Shown piece after piece: positions 52,807 to 62,800 of a stretch of DNA of 64,000 nt. The translations under genes were made by a program, and so were the position numbers. The stretch covers positions 152,912 through 216,911 of the forward strand of contig NZ_SZPR01000010.1 of assembly GCF_005280195.1 (NCBI RefSeq). The letters are read 5' to 3'. This stretch comes from Streptomyces galbus. Lineage in GTDB: Bacteria > Actinomycetota > Actinomycetes > Streptomycetales > Streptomycetaceae. The notes under the pieces are model-generated. The model saw nothing but the letters and a program-made list of their open reading frames with translations. It had not been told where the DNA came from and made no database searches. The first letter of the stretch is position 1; each line of letters starts with the position of its first letter.

Positions 52807-53934
52807 GTGGACATGGCTAGGACACGTTCGTCGGACCCATACGGCTCCGGTGCCGCCGCGGCCTCCGCCGGCACCGAGGGCACGACCACGGCCGACGGCC
52901 GCGGACGCTCCCGCCGCGGCCCGCGCACCGCCTCCATGGCGGACGTGGCCCGGCTCGCCGGTGTCTCCTCCCAGACGGTCTCCCGGGTGTCCAACGGCTA
53001 CGCCGGGGTGAACGAGGAGACCCGCCGCGCGGTGCTCGCCGCGATGAAGGAACTCGGCTACCGCCCCAACAGCGCGGCCCGCGCACTCAAGCGCGGCGAG
53101 TTCCGCACCATCGGCGTCATCACGTTCACGCTCGCCACGACCGGCAACGTGCGCACCCTGGAAGCGATCGCCACCTCGGCGGCGCAGGAGGGGTACGCGG
53201 TCACGCTGCTGCCGGTCGCCGTGCCCACCCAGGACGAGGTGCGCGGCGCCTTCTCCCGGCTGGAGGAACTCGCCGTCGACGCGGTGATCGTCATCATGGA
53301 GGTCCACCTCCTCGACGCGGCGACGATCACCCTGCCCCCGCACGTGCAGGTGGTGGTCGTCGACTCCGACGCCGGCGACCGCTACACCGTGGTCGACACC
53401 GACCAGGCCGGCGGCACCCGCGCGGCGGTCCAGCACCTCCTCGACCTCGGGCACGACACCGTCTGGCACCTCGCCGGCCCCGAGGACTCTTTCGCCGCCC
53501 AGCGCCGCACCGACGCCTGGCGCGCGGTGCTCACCGAGGCCGGACGTGTCCCGCCGCCGCTGATCCAGGGCGACTGGTCGACGGAGTCCGGCTACCGGGC
53601 GGGACGGGAACTCGCGCGGCGCCAGGACTGCACCGCGGTCTTCGTGGCCAACGACCAGATGGCCCTCGGCCTGCAGCACGCCCTGCACGAACACGGCCGG
53701 CGCGTCCCCGAGGACGTCAGCGTGGTCGGCTTCGACGACATCCCCGAGGCCGCGCACTTCTCGCCCCCGCTGACGACCGTCCACCAGGACTTCGCGAAGG
53801 TGGGACGGCTCTGCGTCCGCGCCGCGCTGCGCAAGGTGCGGGGCGAGGGCGCGGAACGCGGCACCACGCTGGTGCCGACCCGGCTCGTGGTGCGCGCCAG
53901 CACGGCGCCGCCGCGCGGGGCAGGCGCCCGCTAG
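52807..53934 (+). CDS. LacI family repressor of the galactan locus
   Basis: 375 residues from GTG 52807; ATG 52813 is an alternative. A basic N-terminal extension (about 45 residues) precedes the HTH ASMADVARLAGVSSQTVSRVSNGYAGVNEETRRAVLAAMKELGYRPNSAARAL. A periplasmic-binding-protein-like effector domain follows, ending EDVSVVGFDDIPEAAHFSPPLTTVHQDF. Divergent from the permease-hydrolase operon with paired operators. The inducer is probably a galacto-oligosaccharide. Confidence 0.95.
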   Translation: MDMARTRSSDPYGSGAAAASAGTEGTTTADGRGRSRRGPRTASMADVARLAGVSSQTVSRVSNGYAGVNEETRRAVLAAMKELGYRPNSAARALKRGEFRTIGVITFTLATTGNVRTLEAIATSAAQEGYAVTLLPVAVPTQDEVRGAFSRLEELAVDAVIVIMEVHLLDAATITLPPHVQVVVVDSDAGDRYTVVDTDQAGGTRAAVQHLLDLGHDTVWHLAGPEDSFAAQRRTDAWRAVLTEAGRVPPPLIQGDWSTESGYRAGRELARRQDCTAVFVANDQMALGLQHALHEHGRRVPEDVSVVGFDDIPEAAHFSPPLTTVHQDFAKVGRLCVRAALRKVRGEGAERGTTLVPTRLVVRASTAPPRGAGAR

Positions 53935-53992
53935 GTCAGCACCCGGCCGGGGCGTGCACGGAGGGACCACGCGACCCGGCCCTGGGCGCCGG

Positions 53993-55567
53993 TCAAGCGG
54001 GCGCCTGCCCCGCGCCGCGCGCCTCCTGGGCGCGCACCCGGTGCCGGCCGAGGGTGAGCGTGCCGAGGAAGGCGAGGGCCAGGGCGGTGAGGACGCCGAG
54101 GTTGGCGTGGGCCCAGGAGCCGTCCTTGCCGCCGAGGCCGAAGGGGCCGAGCAGGTAGCCCTGCCAGGTCAGCCAGTCGGCGGAGGCGTTGGTGACCAGT
54201 CCCCAGCCGAGGGCGGTGGCGGCGAGGGTGAGCAGCAGCGGCAGGGCGGGGACGTCGCCGTAGCGGCCGCGGGGCCGGTAGAGGTCGGCCTCGTCGTAGC
54301 CGCGGCGGCGCAGGAGGAGGTCGGCGAGGACGATGCCGCACCAGGCGGCGACGGGCACGCCGAGGGTGGTCAGGAAGCCGGTGAACGGGCCGAGGAAGTC
54401 GTCGGCGACGCACACGGTGTACACGGACCCGGCGATCATCAGCACGCCGTCGACGAGCGCGGCGAGCGGACGCGGGACGCGCAGCCCCGCGGAGAGCAGG
54501 GCGAGGCCGGACGAGTAGATGTCGAGGACCGCTCCGCCGACCAGGCCGAGCACCGCGACCCCCGCGAACGGCACCAGGAACCAGGTCGGCAGGATCGTCG
54601 TGAGCGCGCCCACCGGGTCGGCGGCGACGGCCGCGGAGAGCTGTGCGGAGGAGCCGGCGAGCAGCAGGCCGAACACCGTCAGCAGCACCGGAGCGACGCT
54701 CGCGCCGAAGGTCGTCCAGCCGATCACGCCGGCGGTGGAGGCGGAGCGCGGCAGGTAACGGGAGTAGTCCGCGGCCGCGTTGACCCAGCCGAGGCCGAAG
54801 CCGGTCATCAGGAACACCAGCGCGCCGACGAACTCCTGGGCGGAGCCGTCGGGGATCGCGGTGACCGCGTCGAGGTGGACGTGGCCGGCGGCGAGGGCGA
54901 CGTAGACGAGCGTCAATACGCCGGTGATGACGGTGATGACGGTCTGCAGACGCATGATCAGGTCGAAGCCCATCACCCCGCCGACGACGGTGAGCGCGCC
55001 CACCACGACCAGCGCGACGATCTTCGTGCCGGTGCCGCCGCCCCAGCCGAGCCGGTCGAACACGGTGGCCGTGGCGAGCGAGGCGAGGGCGACGAGGACC
55101 GTCTCCCAGCCGACGGTGAGCATCCAGGAGAGCGCCGCGGGCAGCCGGTTGCCGCGCACGCCGTACGCGGCACGGCTGAGGACCATCGTCGGTGCGGAGC
55201 CGCGCTTGCCCGCGACGGCGACGAGGCCGCACAGCAGGAACGAGAAGACGATGCCGAGCACGGAGGCGAGCAGGGCCTGCCGGAAGGAGATGCCGAAGCC
55301 CAGGGCGAAGGCACCGTAACTGAGTCCGAACACCGAGACGTTGGCCCCGAACCAGGGCCAGAACAGCGTGCGCGGACTGCCCTTGCGCTCGCCCTCGGCG
55401 ATGACGTCGAGCCCGTGGGTCTCCACCCGGAGCGCACCGGCCCGCGGCGGGGGGCCGGTGCGGCCGGCGGCCGGGTCCGGCAGTGCGGCGCCGGAGTCCC
55501 TGCTTCTTCCGCCGGGGTCCGCGGATGTGTCGTCGGGGTGCGCGGCTCTGTCGTCGGGGTCCGTCAT
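53993..55567 (-). CDS. NCS1 family nucleobase permease (cytosine/purine type)
   Basis: 524 residues, ATG at 55565-55567. The Pro/Asp-rich cytosolic N-terminus (about 60 residues) is followed by twelve membrane helices. Family patterns: FWPWFGANVSVFGLSYGAFALG, SRAAYGVRGNRLPAALSWMLTVGWE, GLGWVNAAADYSRYLPR and the DIYSSGLALLS region. Imports purines, cytosine, hydantoins or related compounds by cation symport. It converges on lacI and is divergent from the 104-aa protein. Confidence 0.92.
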   Translation of the reverse strand: MTDPDDRAAHPDDTSADPGGRSRDSGAALPDPAAGRTGPPPRAGALRVETHGLDVIAEGERKGSPRTLFWPWFGANVSVFGLSYGAFALGFGISFRQALLASVLGIVFSFLLCGLVAVAGKRGSAPTMVLSRAAYGVRGNRLPAALSWMLTVGWETVLVALASLATATVFDRLGWGGGTGTKIVALVVVGALTVVGGVMGFDLIMRLQTVITVITGVLTLVYVALAAGHVHLDAVTAIPDGSAQEFVGALVFLMTGFGLGWVNAAADYSRYLPRSASTAGVIGWTTFGASVAPVLLTVFGLLLAGSSAQLSAAVAADPVGALTTILPTWFLVPFAGVAVLGLVGGAVLDIYSSGLALLSAGLRVPRPLAALVDGVLMIAGSVYTVCVADDFLGPFTGFLTTLGVPVAAWCGIVLADLLLRRRGYDEADLYRPRGRYGDVPALPLLLTLAATALGWGLVTNASADWLTWQGYLLGPFGLGGKDGSWAHANLGVLTALALAFLGTLTLGRHRVRAQEARGAGQAPA

Positions 55568-55694
55568 CGTCGTCCGCCTGTCCTGTCCGGGTGATGAACG
55601 GGGCGCATGTGGTTACCCGGCTCACTCCTACCCGACCCGGTGTCCGGTGATCCGCGTGCGGACCGCCGGGCCCACGACGACAGGAGTGTGCGCC

Positions 55695-56009
55695 ATGGTG
55701 CGCAGGACGACGGAGAGCGAACCGATGGACCCGGCGACGTTCGTGGCGCCGCCCGACGACACGGGCCGCGGACACTTCGACTGGACCGACCGGCACGAGC
55801 GGGTCCTCGGTGCGCTCACCGCCGCGGAGGAGGAACGGGGTGGCGAGGCACCCCACTTGGAGCAGATCGCCCGGCGGGCGGGTCTCGGTGAGGACGAGAC
55901 CCGCCGGCTGCTGCACGACCTGGTCCGCGTGCACCGGATGGCCGCGGAACTCGCGGGCAGCGACCGCCCGGACCTAGGACCGCGCTACGAGACGACACCC
56001 CGGCTGTGA
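55695..56009 (+). CDS. Small wHTH-like hypothetical protein
   Basis: 104 residues, ATG 55695 with GGAG 8 nt upstream. HFDWTDRHERVLGALTAAEEERGGEAPHLEQIARRAGLGEDETRRLLHDLVRVHRMAAEL reads as a winged-helix DNA-binding domain, with short disordered ends. No family name is certain. Divergent from the NCS1 permease, so it might regulate it; the IclR gene is convergent. Confidence 0.7.
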   Translation: MVRRTTESEPMDPATFVAPPDDTGRGHFDWTDRHERVLGALTAAEEERGGEAPHLEQIARRAGLGEDETRRLLHDLVRVHRMAAELAGSDRPDLGPRYETTPRL

Positions 56010-56046
56010 CCGGGCGCGCCGCCGCGGCGCCCGGTCGCGGTGCCCG

Positions 56047-56835
56047 TCACGCGACCGGCTCCGCCAGGCGGGCGCCCTCCGTCCGTACGGCGCGGGAGAT
56101 CATCGTGGCCGCCGCGTGCACGGGTCCGGCGACCTTGGCCGGCTGGACGAGCGGGACGGGGCCGATGACGCCGACCGCCGCGACCACCGTGCCCCGGGCG
56201 TCCCGCACGGGAACGGCGAAGCCGCCGCGGCCCGGGCGGAACGCGCCGTGCACCAGCGCGCTGCCCTCCCGCCGGACCTTGGCGAGGCACCGGGTGAGCG
56301 TGGGGCCGTCGGCGACCGTCTTCGGGGTGTGGGCCCGCAACGGGCCCGCGCACACCTCGTTCTGCACCAGGGTGCCGGCGTGGGCGAGCAGCACCTGGCC
56401 CAGCGCGGTGGCGTGCAGCGGTACCCGGCGGCCCGGGGCGTCGTAGGGGGCCGGGTCGGGTTCGCTGGAGACGAAGGTGAGGCACACGGCCTCCCGGCCG
56501 TCGCGGACGGCGACGGTCGTCACGCCACCGGTCTGCCGTTGCAGGCCGATGAGGTAGGGCTGGGCCGTCTCGGCGAGGGTGGAGGCGCGCGGCGCGAGGA
56601 CCGCCGTCTCCCACAGGCGCAGCCCGATGCTGTAGCCGCCCTCCGCGGATCTCTCCAGGGCACCCCAGCCGTGGAGTTTGTTGACGATGCGGTGGACGGT
56701 CGCGACGGGCAGTCCCGAGCGCCTGCTGATGTCGCTGAGTGACAGGGTGCGGTTGTCCCGGTCGAAGGCGCCGAGGATGCTGAGCGTCCGGTCGACGACT
56801 GAGCGCTCCGGCGGGGCGGAGTGGGGAGTGGTCAT
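56047..56835 (-). CDS. IclR family transcriptional regulator
   Basis: 262 residues, ATG at 56833-56835. HTH SVVDRTLSILGAFDRDNRTLSLSDISRRSGLPVATVHRIVNKLHGWGALER is typical, and the GAF-like effector domain (about 85-255) ends GFAVPVRDARGTVVAAVGVIGP. IclR proteins control catabolism of aromatics, glyoxylate and nucleobases. Divergent from the araC gene (140 bp) and near the NCS1 permease, a possible target. Confidence 0.92.
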   Translation of the reverse strand: MTTPHSAPPERSVVDRTLSILGAFDRDNRTLSLSDISRRSGLPVATVHRIVNKLHGWGALERSAEGGYSIGLRLWETAVLAPRASTLAETAQPYLIGLQRQTGGVTTVAVRDGREAVCLTFVSSEPDPAPYDAPGRRVPLHATALGQVLLAHAGTLVQNEVCAGPLRAHTPKTVADGPTLTRCLAKVRREGSALVHGAFRPGRGGFAVPVRDARGTVVAAVGVIGPVPLVQPAKVAGPVHAAATMISRAVRTEGARLAEPVA

Positions 56836-56928
56836 CCCGTTCAGATTCCCTTCACCTTCACGTTCACTGTGGTGCTGTCAGGTGCGTGCTGCCTCCGGAT
56901 TCGAGCTGTATTCGGGCGACCACCCCTA

Positions 56929-56954
56929 TCATTGAAGCCTCAAGTGGCCAATGA
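56929..56954. promoter_or_regulatory. Inverted repeat between iclR and araC
   Basis: TCATTG (56929-56934) and CAATGA (56949-56954), 14-bp spacer, 22 bp upstream of the AraC-type start. In the same gap three TTCAC copies occur with 6-bp period (56851-56867). Candidate binding sites. Confidence 0.35.
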
Positions 56955-56975
56955 AAGGTCGATTCCGGAACGCCC

Positions 56976-57869
56976 ATGGTCGATTTCGCATCGTTACCCC
57001 TGCCCATGTTCCCCTACGTCCCGGTTTGGCGTTCCGGTCTCGACCTCGCGATGACGACCCTCCGGGAGTTGCGCGACCAGGGTTCGGTCCCCTCCCTCGC
57101 CTCGCCCCACCGCCTCGACTTCCACCAGATCCTCGTGGTCACCGCGGGGTCCGGCAGTTTCGCCGTCGACTCCACCCGCTTCGAGTGCCGCCCCGGCACC
57201 CTGGTCTGGACCCGGCCCAACCAGGTGATCGAGTTCTCTCCCCGGTCGGACATGGACGCCGACGTCATCATGTTCACCGAGACCTTCCCCCTGCACCTGA
57301 GCGCCCGCGTGGGCATGTTCGACGACGTGCTGCGCCCCACGCACTGGCAGCTCTACGGCTCCGAACTCCTCGCCTTCCGGCGGGTGGTGAGCCTGCTGCG
57401 GGAGGAGTTCCAGCGGCCCGACGAGGGCCTGGGCGAGGAACTGCTCAAGCACCTGCTGGCCGTCGCCATGCTGCACATCGACCAGATGTGCCGCCGCCGC
57501 CACAAGGAGCCGGGCGCCGCCGTCAGCGGTGAACAGGGCGAACTGTTCCTGAGGTTCCGCCGCGAGCTCGACCGCTCGTACGCGGTCACCCGGCTCGTGG
57601 AGGACTACGCCGCCGCCCTCAACTGCAGCACGCGCGCGCTGTCCCGGGCCTGTCGCGCCGTCGCCGGCACCTCGGCCAAGGACGTGATCGACTCCCGGGT
57701 CGCTCTGGAGGCACGCCGGCTGCTCGGGCACACCGACCTGCCCATCGGGGCGATAGCGCGGCGGCTGGGGTTCTCCGAGGTCACCAACTTCGGCAAGTTC
57801 TTCACCCGTCGGGTCAACATGACGCCGGGGGCCTTCCGGCGTGAGGCGCGGGCGGCCCAGGCACGGTAG
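56976..57869 (+). CDS. AraC family transcriptional regulator
   Basis: 297 residues, ATG 56976. An N-terminal cupin-like ligand domain (about 25-130, HRLDFHQILVVTAGSGSFAVDSTRFECRPGTLVWTRPNQVIEF), a linker, and a C-terminal double HTH (about 195-293: RLVEDYAAALNCSTRALSRACRAVAGTSAKDVIDSRVALEARRLLGHTDLPIGAIARRLGFSEVTNFGKFFTRRVNMTPGAFRR). Activator-type regulator. It is the nearest regulator upstream of the PUFA-synthase-like locus, but 523 bp separate them, so a link is speculative. Confidence 0.93.
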   Translation: MVDFASLPLPMFPYVPVWRSGLDLAMTTLRELRDQGSVPSLASPHRLDFHQILVVTAGSGSFAVDSTRFECRPGTLVWTRPNQVIEFSPRSDMDADVIMFTETFPLHLSARVGMFDDVLRPTHWQLYGSELLAFRRVVSLLREEFQRPDEGLGEELLKHLLAVAMLHIDQMCRRRHKEPGAAVSGEQGELFLRFRRELDRSYAVTRLVEDYAAALNCSTRALSRACRAVAGTSAKDVIDSRVALEARRLLGHTDLPIGAIARRLGFSEVTNFGKFFTRRVNMTPGAFRREARAAQAR

Positions 57870-58392
57870 GCGGGGGCGGGCCGGCCACCCCGGAGGGGCA
57901 GGGCGACGGACGAGTGGGGGTACGTCGCCTGCCCTTCATCCGGCGCCTCATGCGCGCCCACGGCCGTAACGCGGAATTCCTTTCCACTCTTCGGAAGGGC
58001 GGTTGTTCGGGATTCGGCGCGGTGGCAAGACTGTGGCCTGCGTGCTTCGGGCGACCACTCCGACGGCACAGCGAACTTGTGGGCCCACAAGTCCGGACCA
58101 TCCACCGATCGACGAGGATCGACCGTACAGCGTATGACCTACTGACGAGTTGTTATTTCCGTCGGGGTGCGGCGATTCACCGGAAAGCGGAGTGTCACCG
58201 CGTTCCCCGCCCCTTTTCCCGGCCCGGAAACACGTATTCCGGGTCGCGCGCCGGTCCGGCCGAATGCCCTCGGCCGGGCTTCCCCCGGCGTGCCGTGACC
58301 CCCATCGCCGGCCCTGCCGCGCGGTGTGCGGGCGCCACCATTCGCACGGTTCGGGGCCGGCTCCGCCGCGCCCCCGGGAAGGACGACGCATC
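57870..58392. other. 523-bp non-coding region before the PUFA-synthase-like locus
   Basis: No supported gene. It has lower GC than its surroundings in 57960-58200, and contains an 18-bp perfect palindrome at 58075-58092. It must carry the promoter of the ACP-thioesterase genes. An open frame at 57914-58405 lacks a ribosome site and protein-like composition. Confidence 0.65.
58075..58092. promoter_or_regulatory. 18-bp perfect palindrome upstream of the ACP gene
   Basis: ACTTGTGGGCCCACAAGT equals its reverse complement. It lies 301 bp upstream of the ACP start, in the promoter region of the locus. Such long symmetric sites are typical of TetR-type dimers; a cruciform or terminator role is less likely because there is no loop. 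Confidence 0.5.
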
Positions 58393-58659
58393 ATGGCCGC
58401 AGTGACCCCCGACGAGGCCGAGACCTGGCTGATCGAGAAGATCGCCCACCGGCTCGGCGTGGACCCCTCCGAGGTCTCCCGCGAGGTGTACTTCGACGAG
58501 TTGGACCTGGACTCCACCGAAGCGCTCATCCTGGCGGGCGAGCTGGAGAACTGGCTCGGCTTCGAGCTGAGCACCACCACGCTCTGGTACCACCCGACCG
58601 TGAAGGACCTGGCCGGGTACCTGGCCGAGGAGAGCGCGCAGCGTGCGGCCGCCGCGTGA
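58393..58659 (+). CDS. Acyl carrier protein
   Basis: 88 residues, ATG 58393 with AAGGA 10 nt upstream. A discrete ACP: VDPSEVSREVYFDELDLDSTEALILAGELENWLGFEL, phosphopantetheine Ser41 in the DST motif (where LDS is usual). It ends with an Ala/Arg tail. It is the first gene of the locus and overlaps the thioesterase gene, so the two are translated together. Probably carries starter or product acyl chains for the synthase downstream. Confidence 0.92.
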   Translation: MAAVTPDEAETWLIEKIAHRLGVDPSEVSREVYFDELDLDSTEALILAGELENWLGFELSTTTLWYHPTVKDLAGYLAEESAQRAAAA

Positions 58660-59500
58660 GCTGCGCCCCCCGGTGGTCCGGCGGTTCCGGGACGCCGCGC
58701 CCGGCGGGCACATGGTCTGGTTCGTCCACCCCGGCGCCCTGGCGCCCACGGTGTATCGGGCGCTCGCCGGGGCACTGCCGGAGGGCGACGGGCTGACCGT
58801 GCTCGACCTGGGCGCGGTCCCGGAGTACGCCGAGGCGGCGCTGACCGGGGGCCGCGCGGCGACGACCGTGGCGGGGCTGGCCGAGCGGCTGCTGGCGGCC
58901 ATGGAGCCGCAGCCGGGTCCGTACACCCTCGCGGGCTGGTCGTTCGGCGGTGTGCTGGCCGTGGCGATGGCCGACGCGCTGCCGGCCGGGCGGCGTCCGG
59001 CGCGGCTCGTGCTGCTCGACAGCATCGCGCCCACCGAGGAGTACAAGCAGCCCGACGACGCCCTCGAACCGGGCCTGCTGCTCGGCTGGTTCAGCATGTA
59101 CCTGGGCGCCAAGCGCGGCCGTCCGGTCCGGCTCGCCCCGGGCGCGCTGGACGGCCGGTCGGTCGACGACGGGCTCCCGGTCGTCCTGGACGCCGCGGTC
59201 GCTTCCGGCGCGCTGCTGCCCGACACCCCGCTGCCGGGGCTGCGCAAGCTCTACGACACCTATGTCGACGGGCTGTTGCGCAACAACCGGCTCACCGCGC
59301 CGCACCGGCCCGCCCCCGCTCCCCTGCCCGTGGTGCTGGTCAAGGCCGAGCGCAGTCTGATCCCGGGCGACGACACGCTCGGCTGGCTGCCGCTCGCGCC
59401 GCACGGTCTGACCGTGCACCTGTGCCCGGGCGACCACTACACGATGCTCGACCACCCCGACGCCGTGGACACGATCGCCCGTCTGCTGCGGGGCGCGTAG
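58643..59500 (+). CDS. Type II thioesterase (PF00975-like)
   Basis: 285 residues, GTG 58643, overlapping the ACP gene by 17 bp. Alpha/beta hydrolase: VWFVHPGALAPTVYRAL, nucleophile Ser in LAGWSFGGVLAVAMAD, Asp in VLLDSIAP and the catalytic His in PGDHYTMLDHPDAV near the end. This is the thioesterase domain of polyketide and peptide synthetases. It would release or proof-read chains on the ACPs of the PUFA-like synthase. Confidence 0.92.
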   Translation: MRPPRELRPPVVRRFRDAAPGGHMVWFVHPGALAPTVYRALAGALPEGDGLTVLDLGAVPEYAEAALTGGRAATTVAGLAERLLAAMEPQPGPYTLAGWSFGGVLAVAMADALPAGRRPARLVLLDSIAPTEEYKQPDDALEPGLLLGWFSMYLGAKRGRPVRLAPGALDGRSVDDGLPVVLDAAVASGALLPDTPLPGLRKLYDTYVDGLLRNNRLTAPHRPAPAPLPVVLVKAERSLIPGDDTLGWLPLAPHGLTVHLCPGDHYTMLDHPDAVDTIARLLRGA

Positions 59501-59523
59501 CCGTACGCGGGGGTGCCCGCCGA

Positions 59524-59539
59524 CCGCCCTGCGGGGCGG
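59524..59539 (+). terminator. Hairpin after the thioesterase gene
   Basis: CCGCCC, tetraloop TGCG, GGGCGG, 23 nt past the stop. If it terminates, the synthase gene has its own promoter. Confidence 0.4.
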
Positions 59540-59738
59540 GACGGAGGTGGGCCGGCACGGGTCATCGGCCCGGCGGAGAGCCGCCCCGGGCCCGGTGGGC
59601 CCGGCCGGACAGCACCCGACCGTCACGCCGGCCCGCGTGCCGGCACGCCGGCCCCGCCGGCGCCCCCAGGGCCGGTCCCCCGCGGGATCGCGCCCGTACA
59701 GATCGCCGTCCGTCACGGGCGGCGCCCGACCCCGGTAC

Positions 59739-59757
59739 CGGTGCCGTGCAGGCACCG
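59739..59757 (+). other. Hairpin in the leader of the synthase gene
   Basis: CGGTGCC, loop GTGCA, GGCACCG, about 110 nt before the GTG start; possible mRNA leader structure or a terminator. Confidence 0.35.
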
Positions 59758-59865
59758 TCGGCCCGGGTGGGGCGCCGGCCCGACCACCCTTGCGCGTCAC
59801 CCGCAGGGCCCCGAACCGACCAGGGGCCGTCACCGGTCCCGCCGTCCGACCAAGAGAGCCTCGCC

Positions 59866-62800
59866 GTGAACGCTTCGCACGCATCCGACCTCGACCGCCG
59901 GCTGGCCCGCGACCCGATCGCGATCGTCGGCCTGTCCGCCCTGTACCCCAAGTCCCGCGACCTGCGCGAGTTCTGGGCGAACGTGGTCTCCGCCGCCGAC
60001 TGCATCGAGGACGTCCCCGCCACCCACTGGGACGTGTCGGAGCACTACGACTCCGACCCCTCCGCGCCCGACAAGACGTACTCCAAGCGCGGCGGCTTCA
60101 TCCCCACCGTCCCGTTCAACCCGCTGGAGTTCGGGCTGCCGCCCAACACCCTGGAGGTCACCGACGTCCTGCAGCTCCTCAGCCTGGTCGTCGCCCGTGA
60201 CCTGCTCAAGGACGCGGGCGCCGACCAGGACTGGTACGACGCCTCGCGCACCGGCGTCGTGCTCGGCGTGACCGGCGCCAACCAGCTCACCCAGCCGCTG
60301 TCGGCCCGGCTGCAGACCCCGGTCCTCAAGGAGGTCGTGCGCTCCTGCGGCCTGACCGAGCGGGACGCCGAGGAGATCGCGGAGAAGTTCAAGCTGGCCT
60401 TCGCGCCCTGGGAGGAGAACTCCTTCCCCGGCATGCTGGGCAACGTCGTGGCCGGCCGCATCGCCAACCGCCTCGACCTGGGCGGCACCAACATGACGAT
60501 CGACGCGGCCTGCGCCAGCTCCCTGGGCGCGGTCAAGGCCGCCGTGAGCGACCTCCTGGAGCGCCGCGCGGACATGATGCTGGTGGGCGGCTGCGACGCC
60601 GAGAACACCATCTTCATGTACCTGTGCTTCAGCAAGACGCCCGCGTTCTCCAAGTCCGGGCTCATCCGCCCGTTCGACGCGGACGCCGACGGCACGCTCA
60701 TCGGCGAGGGCATCGGCATGCTGGCGCTGCGCCGCCTGTCCGACGCGGAGCGGGACGGCAACCGGATCTACGCCGTGCTGCGCGGCATCGGCTCCTCCAG
60801 CGACGGCCGGTTCAAGTCGATCTACGCGCCCCGCAAGGAAGGCCAGATGACGGCCCTGCGCCGGGCCTACGAGGACGCCGACGTCTCCCCCGACTCCATC
60901 GAGCTGTTCGAGGCGCACGGCACGGGCACGGCGGTCGGCGAGGCGACCGAGCTGTCGGCGCTGTCCGCCGTGGTGTCCGAGAGCGGCGAGGAGAAGCAGT
61001 ACGCCGCGGTCGGCAGCGTCAAGTCGCAGATCGGGCACACCAAGGCGGCCGCCGGCGCGGCCGGCATGATCAAGCTCGCCCTGGCCCTGCACCACAAGCT
61101 GCTGCCGCCGACCATCAACGTCGAGCGGCCCAACCCGGCGATCGACTGGGCGAACAGCCCCTTCTACGTCAGCTCCCGCACCAGACCCTGGATCCGCGAC
61201 CCGCGCCGGCCGCGGCGCCGGGCGGCGGTGTCGTCGTTCGGCTTCGGCGGCACCAACTTCCACGTGGTCCTCGAGGAGCACGGCGACGGCGACGACCTGC
61301 GGGTGATGTTCCCGGTGAGCCGGGTGCACCTGTGGCACGAGCCCGACGTGGACGCGCTGGCCCGGGCCGTGGAGGGCGCCGAGCCGCGCACCACGCCCGC
61401 CCCGGCGGGACACCCGCGGCTCGCGCTCGTCGCCCGGTCCGACGCCGAGCTCGCCGAGCTGCGCACCCTGGCCGTGGCCCAGTTGCGCACCCGGCCGACG
61501 GCGGACGCCTGGTCGCACCCCAAGGGCATCCACTTCCGCGCCGCCGCCGCGTCCACCGGCAAGGTCGCCGCGCTGTTCGCCGGCCAGGGCAGCCAGTACG
61601 TCGAGCCCGGCCGCACCGCCGTCCTCGCGCTGCCCCCGCTGCGCGCCGCCTTCGACGCGGCCAACGCGGCCTTCGGGGAGGACGCACTCCCGTTGTCCCG
61701 GGTGGCGTTCCCGCCGCCCGCGTTCGACGAGGCGACGCGCACCGCGCAGGAGGGCGCGCTGCGCCGGACCGAGTACGCGCAGCCCGCGATCGGCGCGCTG
61801 GCCGCCGGCCACTACCGCTACCTGACGGAACTCGGCTTCGACGCCGACGGGTTCCTCGGGCACAGCTTCGGTGAGCTGGCCGCGCTGTGGGCGGCCGGCG
61901 CCCTCGACGACGCCACCTACTTCGCGCTGGCCCGGGCCCGGGGCGCGGCGATGGCCCCGCCCGCGCAGAGCGGCTTCGACCCGGGCGCCATGGCCGCGGT
62001 CATCGCCTCCCCCGAGCGGGTCGAGGAACTGCTCGCGGGCTTCGACGAGTTGGTGGTCTGCAACCGCAACGCCCCGGACCAGATCGTGGTCGGCGGCGCC
62101 ACCGACGCCGTCGAGCGGTTCGTCGCCGCCGCCGGTGAGGCGGGCGTGCGCGCGCTGCGGCTGCCGGTCTCGGCGGCCTTCCACACGCCGTTCGTGGGAC
62201 ACGCCGTGGAGGCGTTCGGACGCGCCGTCGCGGACGCCGAGATCCGCGAGCCGCGCCGCCCGGTGTACGCCAACTCGCCCGGCGCCGCGTACGGTTCCGA
62301 CGCCGAGGCCAACCGCCGGACCCTGGTGGACCAGCTGGTCAAGCCGGTGGAGTTCGCCGAGCGGGTCGAGGAGATGTACGCGGCGGGCTTCCGTACGTTC
62401 GTGGAGTTCGGCCCGAAAAACGTGCTGACCAAGCTGGTCGACCGCATCCTCGGCGAGCGCGAGCACTTCGCGGTCCGGCTGGACCCCGGCAGCGAGGGCG
62501 ACGCCGACCTGACGCTGAAGCGCGCGGTGGCCGAACTGGCGGTGCTGGGCCTGCCGTTGGCGACCACCGACCGCTATGTCGCCGAGCCCCCGGCCGAGGA
62601 GCCCGTCAAGGGCATGACCGTGCCGCTCAACGGCATCAACCACGTGCCCGAGGCCCGCCGGGCCGCCTACCGGGACGCGCTGGAGAACGGCTACCGGATC
62701 GAGCGGCCCGTCACGGTGCCCGCGGCCGCCGCCGCCCCCGCCCCCGTCGGCACCTCCGGCCCGGGCAGCACCCCCGCTGTGACCGGCTCCGGGACCCCCG

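Larger units (their letters stand above)
59501..59865. other. 365-bp gap before the synthase gene
   Basis: No gene. Hairpins at 59524-59539 and 59739-59757. The frame of the synthase is open upstream into this gap, but protein homology begins only after 59866. Confidence 0.6.

Noticed and set aside
57914..58405. Open frame in the gap before the ACP gene
   Set aside because: No ribosome site, Cys/Arg-rich random composition, and it would cover the 18-bp palindrome and the promoter region.
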